From assembly GCA_009668925.1 (NCBI GenBank), contig SBEK01000043.1, forward strand, positions 1-23,977: a DNA stretch of 23,977 nt, read 5' to 3'. A program made the position numbers and the translations under genes. This document shows positions 16,154 to 23,977 of this stretch, in pieces. The notes under the pieces were generated by a model. It did not search any database. It was not told the DNA's origin and saw nothing but the letters and a program-made list of their open reading frames with translations. Position 1 is the first letter of the stretch. Every line of letters starts with the position of its first letter. The stretch comes from Deltaproteobacteria bacterium (GTDB lineage: Bacteria; Desulfobacterota; Syntrophia; Syntrophales; Smithellaceae).

Positions 16154-16182
16154 ATTATAGGAAGTCCGCCCTATCCTGTCAA
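16154..16182 (-). promoter_or_regulatory. Consensus sigma-70 promoter of the DUF169 gene
   Basis: On the minus strand TTGACA (16182-16177) and TATAAT (16159-16154) are both perfect, separated by 17 bp. Transcription would start near 16147, giving about 160 nt of leader before the ATG at 15986. The leader contains a possible 26-codon ORF (16050-15970) that would overlap the DUF169 start out of frame, but it has no good ribosome binding site. Confidence 0.85.
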
Positions 16183-16245
16183 TCGCGAATCGGGCGTCGC
16201 CTAACCGCCGGGCCGGACGGTCTTCCCGGGGCTTTGGGAAAATGT

Positions 16246-16512
16246 TCAGGCGAGGATCACCAGACCGACTAAGGGCACGGCCAGGATCAGGGTCGTCATC
16301 AACCACCAGCGGGCAGCTTCCGGATCGGGTTTCATTTCATTCTTGCAGCGAATGATGGAGACAATTGCACCGACGCCGGAAGACAGCGCAATCGCTGTGG
16401 CCAATAATCCGCGGTTGGCACAGCCGAAAAAGCTGACAGGCGTTCGGGCCACCGCGAAGAACAGCAGGCAGGCGATTGCGGGCAGTGCAATATGGTAGAT
16501 GATTCGTTTCAT
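16246..16512 (-). CDS. Small polytopic membrane protein, unknown function
   Basis: 88-aa protein that is mostly hydrophobic: segments at about 5-24, 32-55 and 68-87, with a short charged loop RCKNEMKPDPEAARWW between the last two. I do not recognise a family. GTGAGAG about 8 nt before the ATG is an acceptable ribosome binding site. It lies upstream of, and in the same direction as, the DUF169 gene, but that gene has its own strong promoter in between, so the two need not be co-regulated. Confidence 0.6.
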   Translation of the reverse strand: MKRIIYHIALPAIACLLFFAVARTPVSFFGCANRGLLATAIALSSGVGAIVSIIRCKNEMKPDPEAARWWLMTTLILAVPLVGLVILA

Positions 16513-16588
16513 TGGGCTCTCACTTTCGAAAAGATCTGTAAACGATTTCTTTCATTGTGTCAAAGGTTCTGCGGCCCCTGATCTGCTG

Positions 16589-16890
16589 CCGGCACGGTAT
16601 CCCCGTTAGAGGGCGTGCCGGAGGATCTGTCGCCCTCATAAGGTGTGCAGGGATTTTTGGGACCTTGATCCCGCATTCGCCGGACTTCGCCCCGCTGCCG
16701 CGGCGATCAGCCTTGAACCTTATATCTTATCCCCCTGGGATGCAGGGGGAGCTGTCCCCCTTCGGAGGCGTCAGTCCGGCGCATGCCGGAGGGTGGCGCG
16801 CAGCGCCGGGGGAGGTTCCGTGTTCAGGTCAAGTCTGCCGACGGCGCTCCGCCGTGAACCGTATCCCCATCCTAACCTGAAGGTTACGCG
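16589..16890. repeat. Copy C of the dispersed repeat, with several hairpins
   Basis: CCGGCACG / CGTGCCGG (16589-16596 and 16614-16621), GAGGGCG / CGCCCTC (16609-16615 and 16631-16637) and CCCCCTG-GGATG-CAGGGGG (16731-16749) are hairpins. 16763-16796 is an inverted copy of the 34-base block of copies A and B (about 31 of 34 bases). The 20-mer at 16871-16890 is identical to 8311-8330. No gene is supportable in this 400-bp gap. Confidence 0.65.
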
Positions 16891-16909
16891 AGCGGGGAAC
16901 AAACGAAGG

Positions 16910-17254
16910 TTACTTCATTTCCCGGAATCTGGCTTCGATGGCAGTGATGTCTTCGATGCGGATTAATGCGTCGTAAAAATCCCGTCCCGAGGCGAGCTTC
17001 TCAATGTGCACCAGATGGTCGCCCACGGTCTTGACATACCCCTGGATCGATTTGCCCGAACGCAGATGGATCACCACGTCTTTGCCGATGAAGATCTTTA
17101 AATTGTCCTTGATGGAGCTGCCCGTGTCAAATTTTGCGCCTTCCACGGCCGTGGCCGTCCGGGCCTCGGCCGACGCGGGATACTGAACCCATAAACCCGC
17201 CAACAACATGACTGCCAAGACCGCCAAAAGCGACATTTGCGTGGATCTTTTCAT
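16910..17254 (-). CDS. Exported small protein with an Sm-like domain
   Basis: 114-aa protein. Residues 1-31 form a signal peptide (MKRST start, hydrophobic core, ASAEA cleavage region). The mature part (about 45-110) reads as an Sm-like beta barrel: L-K-x-F-I-G-K-D-V-V-I-H-L-R-S-G-K-S-I-x-G-Y-V, then D-H-L-V-H-I-E-K, then a D-A-L-I-R-I-E-D-I-x-A-I strand. Sm-like proteins are normally cytoplasmic RNA binders, so an exported one must do something else; the fold call is by eye. The frame is open much further upstream (to 17407), but the ATG at 17254 has AAGGAGG 8 nt before it and begins the signal peptide, so it is the start. A promoter lies just upstream. Confidence 0.75.
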   Translation of the reverse strand: MKRSTQMSLLAVLAVMLLAGLWVQYPASAEARTATAVEGAKFDTGSSIKDNLKIFIGKDVVIHLRSGKSIQGYVKTVGDHLVHIEKLASGRDFYDALIRIEDITAIEARFREMK

Positions 17255-17295
17255 GACTGCCTCCTTATTGTTTTCAGGGATTCGATTCATTTTGG

Positions 17296-17326
17296 ATATT
17301 ACTGCATTCGCGGCAATGAATGTCAA
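17296..17326 (-). promoter_or_regulatory. Candidate promoter of the exported Sm-like gene
   Basis: On the minus strand TTGACA (17326-17321) and TAATAT (17301-17296) with a 19-bp spacer. It lies between the terminator of the preceding gene and the ribosome binding site, so it also argues against the upstream start at 17407. Confidence 0.45.
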
Positions 17327-17357
17327 GAAGGATATGCCTCGCCAGAACCGGCACTGC

Positions 17358-17397
17358 AAAAAGGCCGCGCCATCCGATCGATGAAGCGGCCTTTTTT
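17358..17397 (-). terminator. Rho-independent terminator of the LPP20-domain gene
   Basis: AAAAAGGCCGC (17358-17368) pairs with GCGGCCTTTTT (17385-17395). Read on the minus strand, the T run follows the stem, 45 bp after the stop codon of the LPP20-domain gene. A-T-rich edges on both sides make it potentially bidirectional. Confidence 0.85.
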
Positions 17398-17441
17398 TGT
17401 TTTCCAATACTTGCGCGGTTTATACGTGCATCCGGACGTTT

Positions 17442-18350
17442 CTAGTCCAGAACAATCATGACCCGGCACTTCTGCAGAAAGGTCAGGTTTTCTCTCGCGG
17501 CGCGGATCTTCTTCGCGTCGTCATTGCTGATGACGAATTCCGACATCCCCGCACCCTGGGCGCTTAGAGCCTTGACGGTCAGCGGATTGGCGGTGACCCG
17601 GTCATTCACCTGCGCCGTATTGAGGTCGCGCGCATAGCCGCAGATGCCCTGCGCAACAGCGTAGTCTTTTTTGACGATCAGCGTTCCGTAAACTTCAGCG
17701 CCCGTTTCGTCGAAGATCTTGGGCGACATGGCCGGTCGGGCCGAGAGGCCCCGGCCGTCAAGGACCAGGCCGGTGTAAACTTCATCTTTCGGAGCCGGTT
17801 TCTTGGAAAACGGCGCGGGCTTGTGATCCTTTATGTCCTCTTTCTTATCCGTAACGATGGCCTGGGGAATAATGGCTTTGGCCACGCCGGAGAGCGGCAT
17901 CCGCACGGTCACTTCCACCGTTCCGTCGGACATGTATTCTTTTTTGGAAATCTGCGCGCCTTTCACCATGCCGCTGATCGCCGTGTTGATGACGTCGCTT
18001 TCCACGACAAAATCCTTGACGGTGGTTCGGGAATCAATCTGCACGCCCTGCACCACTTCCAGCAGATTCCGGTAGGCATCCACCTGCGCCGCGCGCAGCG
18101 CCATCGGACGCGCCTGGGGCTTGCCGTAATACTGCTCGGGGGGCGCGCCGGTTCCGACGGCTTCGATATATCCATCTTCATAGTTCACAAGCCCTTTGTC
18201 GCCTATCTGATTCGTCACCTTGGATTCGATGATCTTCGTCCAATCCTTCATGCCGACTTTGCCGTCCTGGTTATTCTGGGCAAAACCGATACCCGCACAC
18301 AAAAGAATGATAACGATGATTGACATGCCCACTTTGCAAAGCGACTTCAT
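17442..18350 (-). CDS. Exported LPP20-domain protein
   Basis: 302-aa protein with a signal peptide (1-24, ending GIGFAQ). Cys18 is in the hydrophobic core but lacks a proper lipobox, so it is probably periplasmic and not a lipoprotein. Residues about 62-155 match the LPP20 domain: a G-x-G repeat opening, ARPMALRAAQVDAYRNLLEV, a segment with V-x-x-x-T-x-V-K-D-F-V, then G-M-V-K-G-A-x-I and T-V-E-V-T-V-R-M-P-L. The C-terminal part (about 190-302) resembles the second FlgT-like half with Y-T-G-L-V-(L/V)-D-x-(R/T)-G and V-Y-G. The family is envelope-associated, including motility-linked members. GAGGAGG six bases before the ATG fixes the start. It is followed by its own terminator. Confidence 0.85.
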   Translation of the reverse strand: MKSLCKVGMSIIVIILLCAGIGFAQNNQDGKVGMKDWTKIIESKVTNQIGDKGLVNYEDGYIEAVGTGAPPEQYYGKPQARPMALRAAQVDAYRNLLEVVQGVQIDSRTTVKDFVVESDVINTAISGMVKGAQISKKEYMSDGTVEVTVRMPLSGVAKAIIPQAIVTDKKEDIKDHKPAPFSKKPAPKDEVYTGLVLDGRGLSARPAMSPKIFDETGAEVYGTLIVKKDYAVAQGICGYARDLNTAQVNDRVTANPLTVKALSAQGAGMSEFVISNDDAKKIRAARENLTFLQKCRVMIVLD

Positions 18351-18642
18351 AAAAGACCTCCTCGATTGAAATGTTAAAGAATTATTACTTCCTTGCGGTG
18401 ATTGCGGAAGCTTTATACCATAATTCCTACGAAAATCCTGATATTTTTTAGGGCCTCAGCTGCGCCGAAGATGGTGCGGCCCGCTGATGGATAAGGCATA
18501 GGCGGCGCACCGGAGCGCCTCCGCAAAGAAGACCGGGAATGCGTTTACTCTAAGCGAGGATGTAACCGGCGTTGAGTTTCACCTGAGCCGCACCGCGCCG
18601 ATTCGATCCTCCTCTGGAGGGGGCAGGGGGAAATTTGCGGTC

Positions 18643-19851
18643 CTAAAATTTCCTTTCTGCGCCCCCGCCGCCCGAAGCGCCGGACTCATAGAACTTGTCC
18701 GGAGCCGCCTGCGGAGGCTGCCCGGCACCGATGATTCCGGGAGTCAGGGCAGAAGCGGCATCCGCCCAGCCTACGCCGTGGTCCGCGGGCTTAAGGATCT
18801 CTTCGGCCGTAAAACCGCGCCGCGCTTTTTCCGGACCGCGGCCAAGCCACCGGCTGATCCCGAGCGACAGGGCAATGAGCACAAGGCCGAGGATGGCCGG
18901 GTCCCAGGCCCAGCGCGTCATCCCCAGATAGCTCTTGTTGGTGGCAAGCGTCGCTACGGCCATGATGAGGCTTATGTTCAGGATCAGGCGCTTGCGGCTT
19001 TTAATCCCCCAGGCGATTCCCGCGGCGGGGATGATGAACGAGAGGACGTAAGACGACCAGTAAAGATAAGGCGGATAGGACTTCGGATGCAGATAAATGA
19101 TATGCGTTTCCCTGGTGATGAGTCCGATCAGGCCGGCGAGCTCCAGGTTGACCGTAAGATAAATGGCGATGAGCAGGAAGGCCTGCATGACGGCGCACCG
19201 ACGCTTCCGGAAATCCTCGCTCACGGGCTTATCGAAGGCCAAGTTGAAAATAAACAGACCCGACAGGATCAGCAAAAGCAGAAGTCGCTCCGCGTCCGGC
19301 GCCAGGCGGAATTGAAATGGAATAAGTGAGAGGGCAGCGATGCTGATCATCGCCGCGTATGAGTAGCCGAAACGCAGATAAATCAGGCCGGCGATGACGG
19401 CGAAAAGCGAGCAGACCGTAGCAACAACCTGGTGATTCCAATGGCGGACACCGATTAGAACTGAAACGCTGATTACAAAACAAACCATCGCCGCCATGAG
19501 GAGCGCCTCTTCAATCCCATACCGGTATAGCCGGCGCGCTTTCACGATGGACTCGGCCAGAATGAAACAAGCGAGGCTGAACAACAAAACCAGGGCAGCT
19601 ATTCCTTTGTCACCAAGCCTGTTCCCCGTGAGCCAGATCAGCAAGCCCACGACCGCCCCGGCGCCGAGGAGCGTAAAAACAAAAAACAGGATGCGGAAAA
19701 ATAAGTTGGTTTGCTGAAGCCCGGGATCGGCTGCATCCTTGATGGAACCGAACTGATCTTCACTTATCAAACCGGATCGCTTCCAGGTTCCGGCCTCCCG
19801 GCGGATGTAGATTTTTTCTTCCTGTTCGGGCGAATAGATACTGAACTTCAT
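18643..19851 (-). CDS. DUF2157-like polytopic membrane protein (second of a coupled pair)
   Basis: 402-aa inner-membrane protein. A charged N-terminal domain (1-50) with a W-K-x-x-G-L-I-S-x-x-Q pattern precedes about ten hydrophobic segments (50-345), and a soluble tail ends in a glycine-rich SGASGGGG stretch (about 388-396). The N-terminal helix with 'LISxxQ' followed by a TM bundle is the DUF2157 layout. A glycine-rich end is common in this group. Function is unknown. Its ATG overlaps the TGA of the preceding gene by 4 nt (ATGA), and GGAGGG lies at the end of that gene, so the two are translationally coupled. Confidence 0.7.
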   Translation of the reverse strand: MKFSIYSPEQEEKIYIRREAGTWKRSGLISEDQFGSIKDAADPGLQQTNLFFRILFFVFTLLGAGAVVGLLIWLTGNRLGDKGIAALVLLFSLACFILAESIVKARRLYRYGIEEALLMAAMVCFVISVSVLIGVRHWNHQVVATVCSLFAVIAGLIYLRFGYSYAAMISIAALSLIPFQFRLAPDAERLLLLLILSGLFIFNLAFDKPVSEDFRKRRCAVMQAFLLIAIYLTVNLELAGLIGLITRETHIIYLHPKSYPPYLYWSSYVLSFIIPAAGIAWGIKSRKRLILNISLIMAVATLATNKSYLGMTRWAWDPAILGLVLIALSLGISRWLGRGPEKARRGFTAEEILKPADHGVGWADAASALTPGIIGAGQPPQAAPDKFYESGASGGGGAERKF

Positions 19852-20798
19852 TCACCCTCCTTGAACCGGCGCGACATTTTAAAGATCAGGCCCACCACGG
19901 CAAGGGATGTGGCAATAAAATAGGCAAAAGCAAGGAAGGTTTCCCGGTGGATGAAATCAAATACCACAATGCTGATGCCGATATATCCGTAGATCGCGGC
20001 GTAAAGCATATAGAGAAACTTGCGGGTGCGGACCGAATAAAGGGCCAGCGCCGCACCGGCAACCAGGAGCGCCGGGAAATACAGCGACAGGAGTTTATAC
20101 CGGGCAATACCGGCGATGAGTGCCGCGCCAAGAAAGTGGACCGCGAAATTCAAATAGATGTCCAGGAAGTGTTTTTTAACATCCAGCCGCCAGGCCGCTG
20201 CGCCCGCGCCCAGTACAATCAGGGCATAGGCAATGGCGTAGAGGCGATAGTATTCCTGAAGCGAAAAGAGCCGGAAGCCCGAGAGCGTGAAGCCGAACCA
20301 GGCGGCAAGCGTGGAAAGGGCCAGCGACAAAACCAGACGGTTGTCAAACCGGTACGCAAGGAAAAAAAACAGAACGACCGATATCAGCAAATAGTTCTTC
20401 CACGCGTCGCCCAGCACGTGGTACCGGACTTCGATGTAGGCGACAAGCATGGAAAAGAAGGCGCAGCCGAAAAACAAAATATAATCGAAAGCGACATTGG
20501 GGGGAGAAACGGCGTCCTTCGCGAAGGGGCCGCCTTTCAGGAAGCAGTAAATGAAGGCCGCGGCGGCTCCCAGCGTGAGCGCGGAGATGACGGCCGCGTC
20601 GCCCAGCTCCAGAAAATATTGCTTCACGGTGAGGCCTGCTCCCGCGATGACCATCAGGATGCCGAGGTAAAGAAAGAAACGCAGCTCGCGGTGGACGGAA
20701 ATAATTTTCCTCTCCTGCAAATCGATCAGCAGGCCGGCCTGTCCGTCTTCGAGTTTTTTTTCGTCGCGCAATTTTCTCAAAAGGTCTGCGATCATCAT
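19848..20798 (-). CDS. DUF2157-like polytopic membrane protein (first of a coupled pair)
   Basis: 316-aa membrane protein. A soluble N-terminal helix (LLRKLRDEKKLEDGQAGLLIDLQERK) is followed by eight or nine hydrophobic segments and a short basic tail (KMSRRFKEGE). The arrangement matches DUF2157; the role is unknown. The frame is open back to 20933, but that start would lie upstream of a good promoter at 20854-20882, so the ATG pair at 20798/20795 is more likely. The ribosome binding site is weak. The gene overlaps its downstream partner by 4 nt; a two-gene operon is clear. Confidence 0.75.
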   Translation of the reverse strand: MMIADLLRKLRDEKKLEDGQAGLLIDLQERKIISVHRELRFFLYLGILMVIAGAGLTVKQYFLELGDAAVISALTLGAAAAFIYCFLKGGPFAKDAVSPPNVAFDYILFFGCAFFSMLVAYIEVRYHVLGDAWKNYLLISVVLFFFLAYRFDNRLVLSLALSTLAAWFGFTLSGFRLFSLQEYYRLYAIAYALIVLGAGAAAWRLDVKKHFLDIYLNFAVHFLGAALIAGIARYKLLSLYFPALLVAGAALALYSVRTRKFLYMLYAAIYGYIGISIVVFDFIHRETFLAFAYFIATSLAVVGLIFKMSRRFKEGE

Positions 20799-20853
20799 GA
20801 GTGGTTTCAAATTTACTTTTCTTGGGGTGAGGAATCTGATTGCTTTCGCGCAG

Positions 20854-20882
20854 ACTCTAGAATCTGCAAAAAAAGATGTCAA
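20854..20882 (-). promoter_or_regulatory. Sigma-70 promoter of the DUF2157-like pair
   Basis: On the minus strand TTGACA (20882-20877) is perfect and TAGAGT (20859-20854) matches 4 of 6 positions, with a 17-bp spacer. The expected start near 20847 leaves about 50 nt of leader before the ATG at 20798. Confidence 0.7.
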
Positions 20883-21131
20883 GACAAAAGACAATTTCAC
20901 AATAATGAACTTCTGGCATAATACTTGATTCATTTTTGAAGTAACATCTGTTGCAGGAATTTCCCGGAAGCCGGGGTCGATGGTCCGGCAAACCGGTATT
21001 GATATAAGATATTGTAATCGCTAACTTATTAGATAAAACCTCAACGAGCCCGGTAATCAGCCGGAAATCTCTTCTCTGATAAGGGCGAACAAATTTGTTC
21101 GACTGAAAACTTAGAAAAGGACACAAACATT

Positions 21132-23723
21132 ATGACACCTTTTGCCCGCGTGACCACCGGCATCGCCGGCCTGGATGAAATGCTCAATTATCTGCAGATG
21201 GGCGACAATGTCGTCTGGCAGGTCGACGACATCAACGACTACAAACGCTTTGTCGACCCTTACGTGGAGGCGGCGCTGGAACGAAATCATCGCATCGTTT
21301 ATATGCGCTTTGCCCGCCACCGTCCCCTGCTCGGACCCAGCGACAGAGTCAAGATTTATACACTCAACGCCGATGAAGGGTTTGAATCCTTTTCGACCCA
21401 GGTCCACAACATTGTGCGCGACGAAGGCCGTGATGTGTTTTATGTTTTTGACTGCCTATCCGATCTGCTCATGGCCTGGGCAACCGACCTGATGATCGGC
21501 AACTTTTTTGTCATCACCTGCCCTTATCTCTTCGAACTGAACACGGTTGCCTATTTTGCGATCCTGCGCAGCCGTCACTCCTTCAAGACCGTGGCGCGGA
21601 TCCGGGAAACCACCCAGGTGCTCCTCGATGTTTACAACAACGACGACAAGGTGTGCGTCCATCCGCTCAAAGCCTGGAAACGTTATACGCCGACGATGTT
21701 TCTGCCGCATATTCTGGAAGGCGAAAAGTTTGTCCCGATCCTGAACAGCGCGGATGCCGCAAGCATCCTGTGCTTCCTGACGGATAAGAACGCCACCAGC
21801 GGCGTGCGCAACCTCGATTACTGGGACCGGCTTTTCCTCAGGGCCACGCGCGTCCTGGAAGATCCGGATGCCGAGAAGGAAAAAGAGGAGATGGTGGAGT
21901 CGCTGTCGCGCGTTTTGATCGGACGCGAGAAGCGCATGCTGTCGCTGGTGAAGGAATATTTCTCTCTGGAAGATTTGGTGGAAATCAAGAAGCGCCTGAT
22001 CGGCACGGGGTTTATCGGCGGCAAGTCCGTGGGCATGCTGCTCGCCCGCAACATCCTGCACAAGGACCCGAACCGCGAATGGAGGGCCGAACTCGAAATT
22101 CACGATTCCTTCTACATCGGTTCGGATATTTTCTATTCCTTTATGGTGCAAAACGGCTGGTGGAAGCTGCTCATGGCGCAAAAGACCGACGAAGGTTATT
22201 TCGAAGTCGCCCGTGAGCTGAAAAGCAAGATGCTGCATGGCGTCTTCCCCGATGAAGTGAAGGAGCAGTTTCAGCTCATGCTGGAGTACTTCGGCCAGTC
22301 GCCGATCATTGTCCGCTCCAGTTCGCTTCTCGAGGACGCTTTCGGCAATGCTTTTGCCGGAAAGTACGAAAGCTATTTCTGCGTCAACCAGGGAACGCCC
22401 GAAGAACGCTACCGGTATTTTGAAGAAGCCGTCCGCAAGATTTTCGCCTCGACGATGAATGAAGACGCCCTGACGTACCGGCTGCAGCGCGGCCTCGCCC
22501 ATCAGGATGAACAAATGGCGCTTCTGGTCCAGCGCGTGTCCGGTTCTCACCGCAGCAGCTATTTTTTCCCGGACCTGGCGGGCGTCGGTCTGTCCTACAA
22601 TACGTTTGTCTGGCAAAAGGGGATGGACCCGAAGGCCGGCATGCTGCGCATCGTGTTCGGCCTGGGAACGCGCGCGGTCAACCGCGTTGAAAACGATTAT
22701 CCGCGCATCGTCGCCCTGGACGCGCCGCTCACCAAACCATACTCCAAACTCGAAGACATCAAACGCTTCTCCCAGAGTGAAGTCGATCTCCTGAATTTGC
22801 AGGAAAACAGTTTTCAGACGCTGCCGGCGGTGGATCTGCTGACCGAGGATATCGAACCGCATCTGGCCTTGATCGCAACGCGCGACGTCGCCGCGGCCGA
22901 ATATCTGCAATCCATTGGCAGGCCCCCCAAGGATGCCTGGATTCTCACGTTTGACGAATTAATGGGCGGAACGCCGTTTGCCGAAACCATGTCCGCCATG
23001 CTCAAGAAGCTGGAACAGGTGTACCGCTACCCGGTGGACATTGAGTTTACGGTCAACATCAACGCCCAGGGCAAACCTCAGATCAACCTGCTGCAGTGCC
23101 GTCCGTTCCAGACCAAGGGCCACTACAGCCGCGTCGAGTTGCCGGAGAAAATCAGCAAATCCAAAATCCTGATCAAACAGGACGCCAATTTTATGGGCGG
23201 CAGCATCTATCAGGCCATCTCCCGCATCATTTATATCGATCCCCAGGGTTATGCGGGGCTGGCTCTGGCCGAAAAGCACGAGGTGGCCAGACTCGTAGGC
23301 AAGCTCAACCGCCAGATCGGAAAACGCGACAAGATGCCGACCATTCTTCTCGGTCCGGGGCGCTGGGGAACCACGACGCCGGCCATGGGCGTACCCGTGA
23401 CATTCTCGGAAATCAACAACGTTACGGCCATCGGCGAAATTGCCTACCAGGACGGAGCGCTCATTCCGGACTTGTCTTTCGGCACGCATTTCTTCCAGGA
23501 TATGGTCGAAATGGATATTTTTTATATGGCCGTCTACCCCGAAAAAGAGGACGTCATTTTCAATTCGGCGTGGATCAAAAAGCAGCCCAATATCCTGACG
23601 GACCTCATGCCGGACGCCTCACGTTTCAGCAAAGTGGTTCAAGTCATTGATGTCCGGGCAAAAGATTTGCGCCTGCTTTCGGATATCGTCACACAAAAAA
23701 TGATTTGCTTCTTCGCGAAATAG
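21132..23723 (+). CDS. KaiC-like/PEP synthase-like fusion protein, unknown function
   Basis: 863-aa cytoplasmic protein. Residues 1-220 resemble a KaiC/RecA-type domain (TTGIAGLDEMLNYLQMGDNV at 8-27, then a hydrophobic strand FYVFDCLSDLL at 103-113), but the Walker A P-loop is missing: DDINDYKRF stands where G-x-x-G-K-T is expected. Residues about 290-665 match the N-terminal nucleotide-binding region of PEP synthase/pyruvate phosphate dikinase: FIGGKSVGM (295-302), IIVRSSSLLEDAFGNAFAGKY (392-412), and DIEFTVN...LLQCRPFQ (637-660). The phosphohistidine swivel and the PEP-binding barrel of true PEP synthases are absent. A distinct C-terminal region (about 670-863) has GPGRWGTTTP and SFGTHFFQD. 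The family is recognisable in anaerobes, but I know of no proven reaction; phosphotransfer or nucleotide sensing is inference. AAAAGGA is about 12 nt before the ATG. Confidence 0.8.
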   Translation: MTPFARVTTGIAGLDEMLNYLQMGDNVVWQVDDINDYKRFVDPYVEAALERNHRIVYMRFARHRPLLGPSDRVKIYTLNADEGFESFSTQVHNIVRDEGRDVFYVFDCLSDLLMAWATDLMIGNFFVITCPYLFELNTVAYFAILRSRHSFKTVARIRETTQVLLDVYNNDDKVCVHPLKAWKRYTPTMFLPHILEGEKFVPILNSADAASILCFLTDKNATSGVRNLDYWDRLFLRATRVLEDPDAEKEKEEMVESLSRVLIGREKRMLSLVKEYFSLEDLVEIKKRLIGTGFIGGKSVGMLLARNILHKDPNREWRAELEIHDSFYIGSDIFYSFMVQNGWWKLLMAQKTDEGYFEVARELKSKMLHGVFPDEVKEQFQLMLEYFGQSPIIVRSSSLLEDAFGNAFAGKYESYFCVNQGTPEERYRYFEEAVRKIFASTMNEDALTYRLQRGLAHQDEQMALLVQRVSGSHRSSYFFPDLAGVGLSYNTFVWQKGMDPKAGMLRIVFGLGTRAVNRVENDYPRIVALDAPLTKPYSKLEDIKRFSQSEVDLLNLQENSFQTLPAVDLLTEDIEPHLALIATRDVAAAEYLQSIGRPPKDAWILTFDELMGGTPFAETMSAMLKKLEQVYRYPVDIEFTVNINAQGKPQINLLQCRPFQTKGHYSRVELPEKISKSKILIKQDANFMGGSIYQAISRIIYIDPQGYAGLALAEKHEVARLVGKLNRQIGKRDKMPTILLGPGRWGTTTPAMGVPVTFSEINNVTAIGEIAYQDGALIPDLSFGTHFFQDMVEMDIFYMAVYPEKEDVIFNSAWIKKQPNILTDLMPDASRFSKVVQVIDVRAKDLRLLSDIVTQKMICFFAK

Positions 23724-23733
23724 GAAGCGCCGG

Positions 23734-23977
23734 TTTTACGTTTTACGTTTCACGTTTCGGGCGGTGTTCCCTTCACCGAAGGGTGCAGGGTTCTTTGTCC
23801 CCCTCCGTGAGGAGGTGCCGGGGGAGCTGTCCCCCTCTGGAGGGGGTGGCACGAAGTGCCGGGGGAGGTTGTGATCGACCCCCTCATCTGTCAACCCTCA
23901 CATAAAGCAGCCGCCGGCACCACCACCGGGATCAAAAAACATTACGCAGCAAGACCTCCCCCTACCCCCTCCAAAGG
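23734..23977. repeat. Copy D of the dispersed repeat, cut by the window end
   Basis: Four TTTTACG/TTTCACG-type heptads (23734-23761) are followed by C-rich hairpins: CCCTTCACC-GAAGGG near 23769, CCCCTCCGTGAGGAGG, and a GGAGGGGGTGGC...GCCGGGGGAGGTT block (23839-23870). The last 25 bases (about 23953-23977) are an inverted match to that block, so an inverted-repeat unit flanks about 80 bp of non-coding sequence. No gene is supportable here. Confidence 0.6.

Noticed and set aside
15986..16306. 106-codon minus-strand frame upstream of the DUF169 gene
   Set aside because: It spans the consensus promoter and leader, and shows no domain or ribosome binding site.
16910..17407. Longer start for the exported Sm-like protein
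   Set aside because: The extension passes through a likely promoter and terminator-side sequence; the ATG at 17254 has a strong ribosome binding site and begins a signal peptide.
19947..20921. 324-codon plus-strand frame
   Set aside because: Antisense shadow of a polytopic membrane protein; highly charged composition is typical of such shadows.
21456..22910. 484-codon minus-strand frame
   Set aside because: Antisense shadow of the KaiC-like/PEP synthase-like gene.

Overview
The window looks like a chromosomal segment of a free-living anaerobic Desulfobacterota (deltaproteobacterium), most likely of the Syntrophales/Smithella type. This is an inference from gene content: a DUF169 protein, an ADP-forming acyl-CoA synthetase alpha-type protein, a KaiC-like/PEP-synthase-like fusion, an HD-GYP protein and a chemoreceptor, with mixed coding density and C-rich dispersed intergenic repeats. 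I see no rRNA, tRNA, CRISPR array, prophage module or complete insertion sequence.

Layout. 1-515: no supportable gene. 516-1925: membrane hybrid-less sensor histidine kinase. 2063-3415: a threonine/glycine-rich repeat protein that lacks its N-terminus, closed by a strong terminator. 4055-4594: a small membrane-anchored protein resembling the ATC-hydrolase family. 4610-9753 is an accessory, eroded stretch on the minus strand: a REP-like inverted repeat, a DUF1016/YhcG remnant, an intact AAA/DUF4143 ATPase, an acyl-CoA synthetase (ADP-forming) alpha-type gene, a frameshifted ORF6N-domain gene carrying striking palindromes, and a remnant of a second DUF4143 ATPase. 9862-12792: HD-GYP protein and a short methyl-accepting protein, separated by about 890 bp of repeats. 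12989-13070: a 17-codon ORF whose stop codon lies in the loop of a strong terminator. 13319-15133: secreted type-B carboxylesterase with its own terminator.

15222-20798 is a run of minus-strand genes: DUF169 protein (behind a consensus sigma-70 promoter and a ~160-nt leader), a small membrane protein, an exported Sm-like small protein, an exported LPP20-domain protein, and a translationally coupled pair of DUF2157-like polytopic membrane proteins. 21132-23723: an 863-aa protein joining a KaiC-like domain without a P-loop to a PEP synthase-like nucleotide-binding region. The end of the window is repeat DNA.

I do not see one coherent, clearly new multi-gene system. The best leads are the ORF-in-terminator element, the compensating palindromes in and upstream of the ORF6N gene, the long leader before the DUF169 gene, the composite dispersed repeat (heptad array plus C-rich hairpins), and the KaiC-like/PEP-synthase-like fusion. 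All family assignments are by eye, without database searches.
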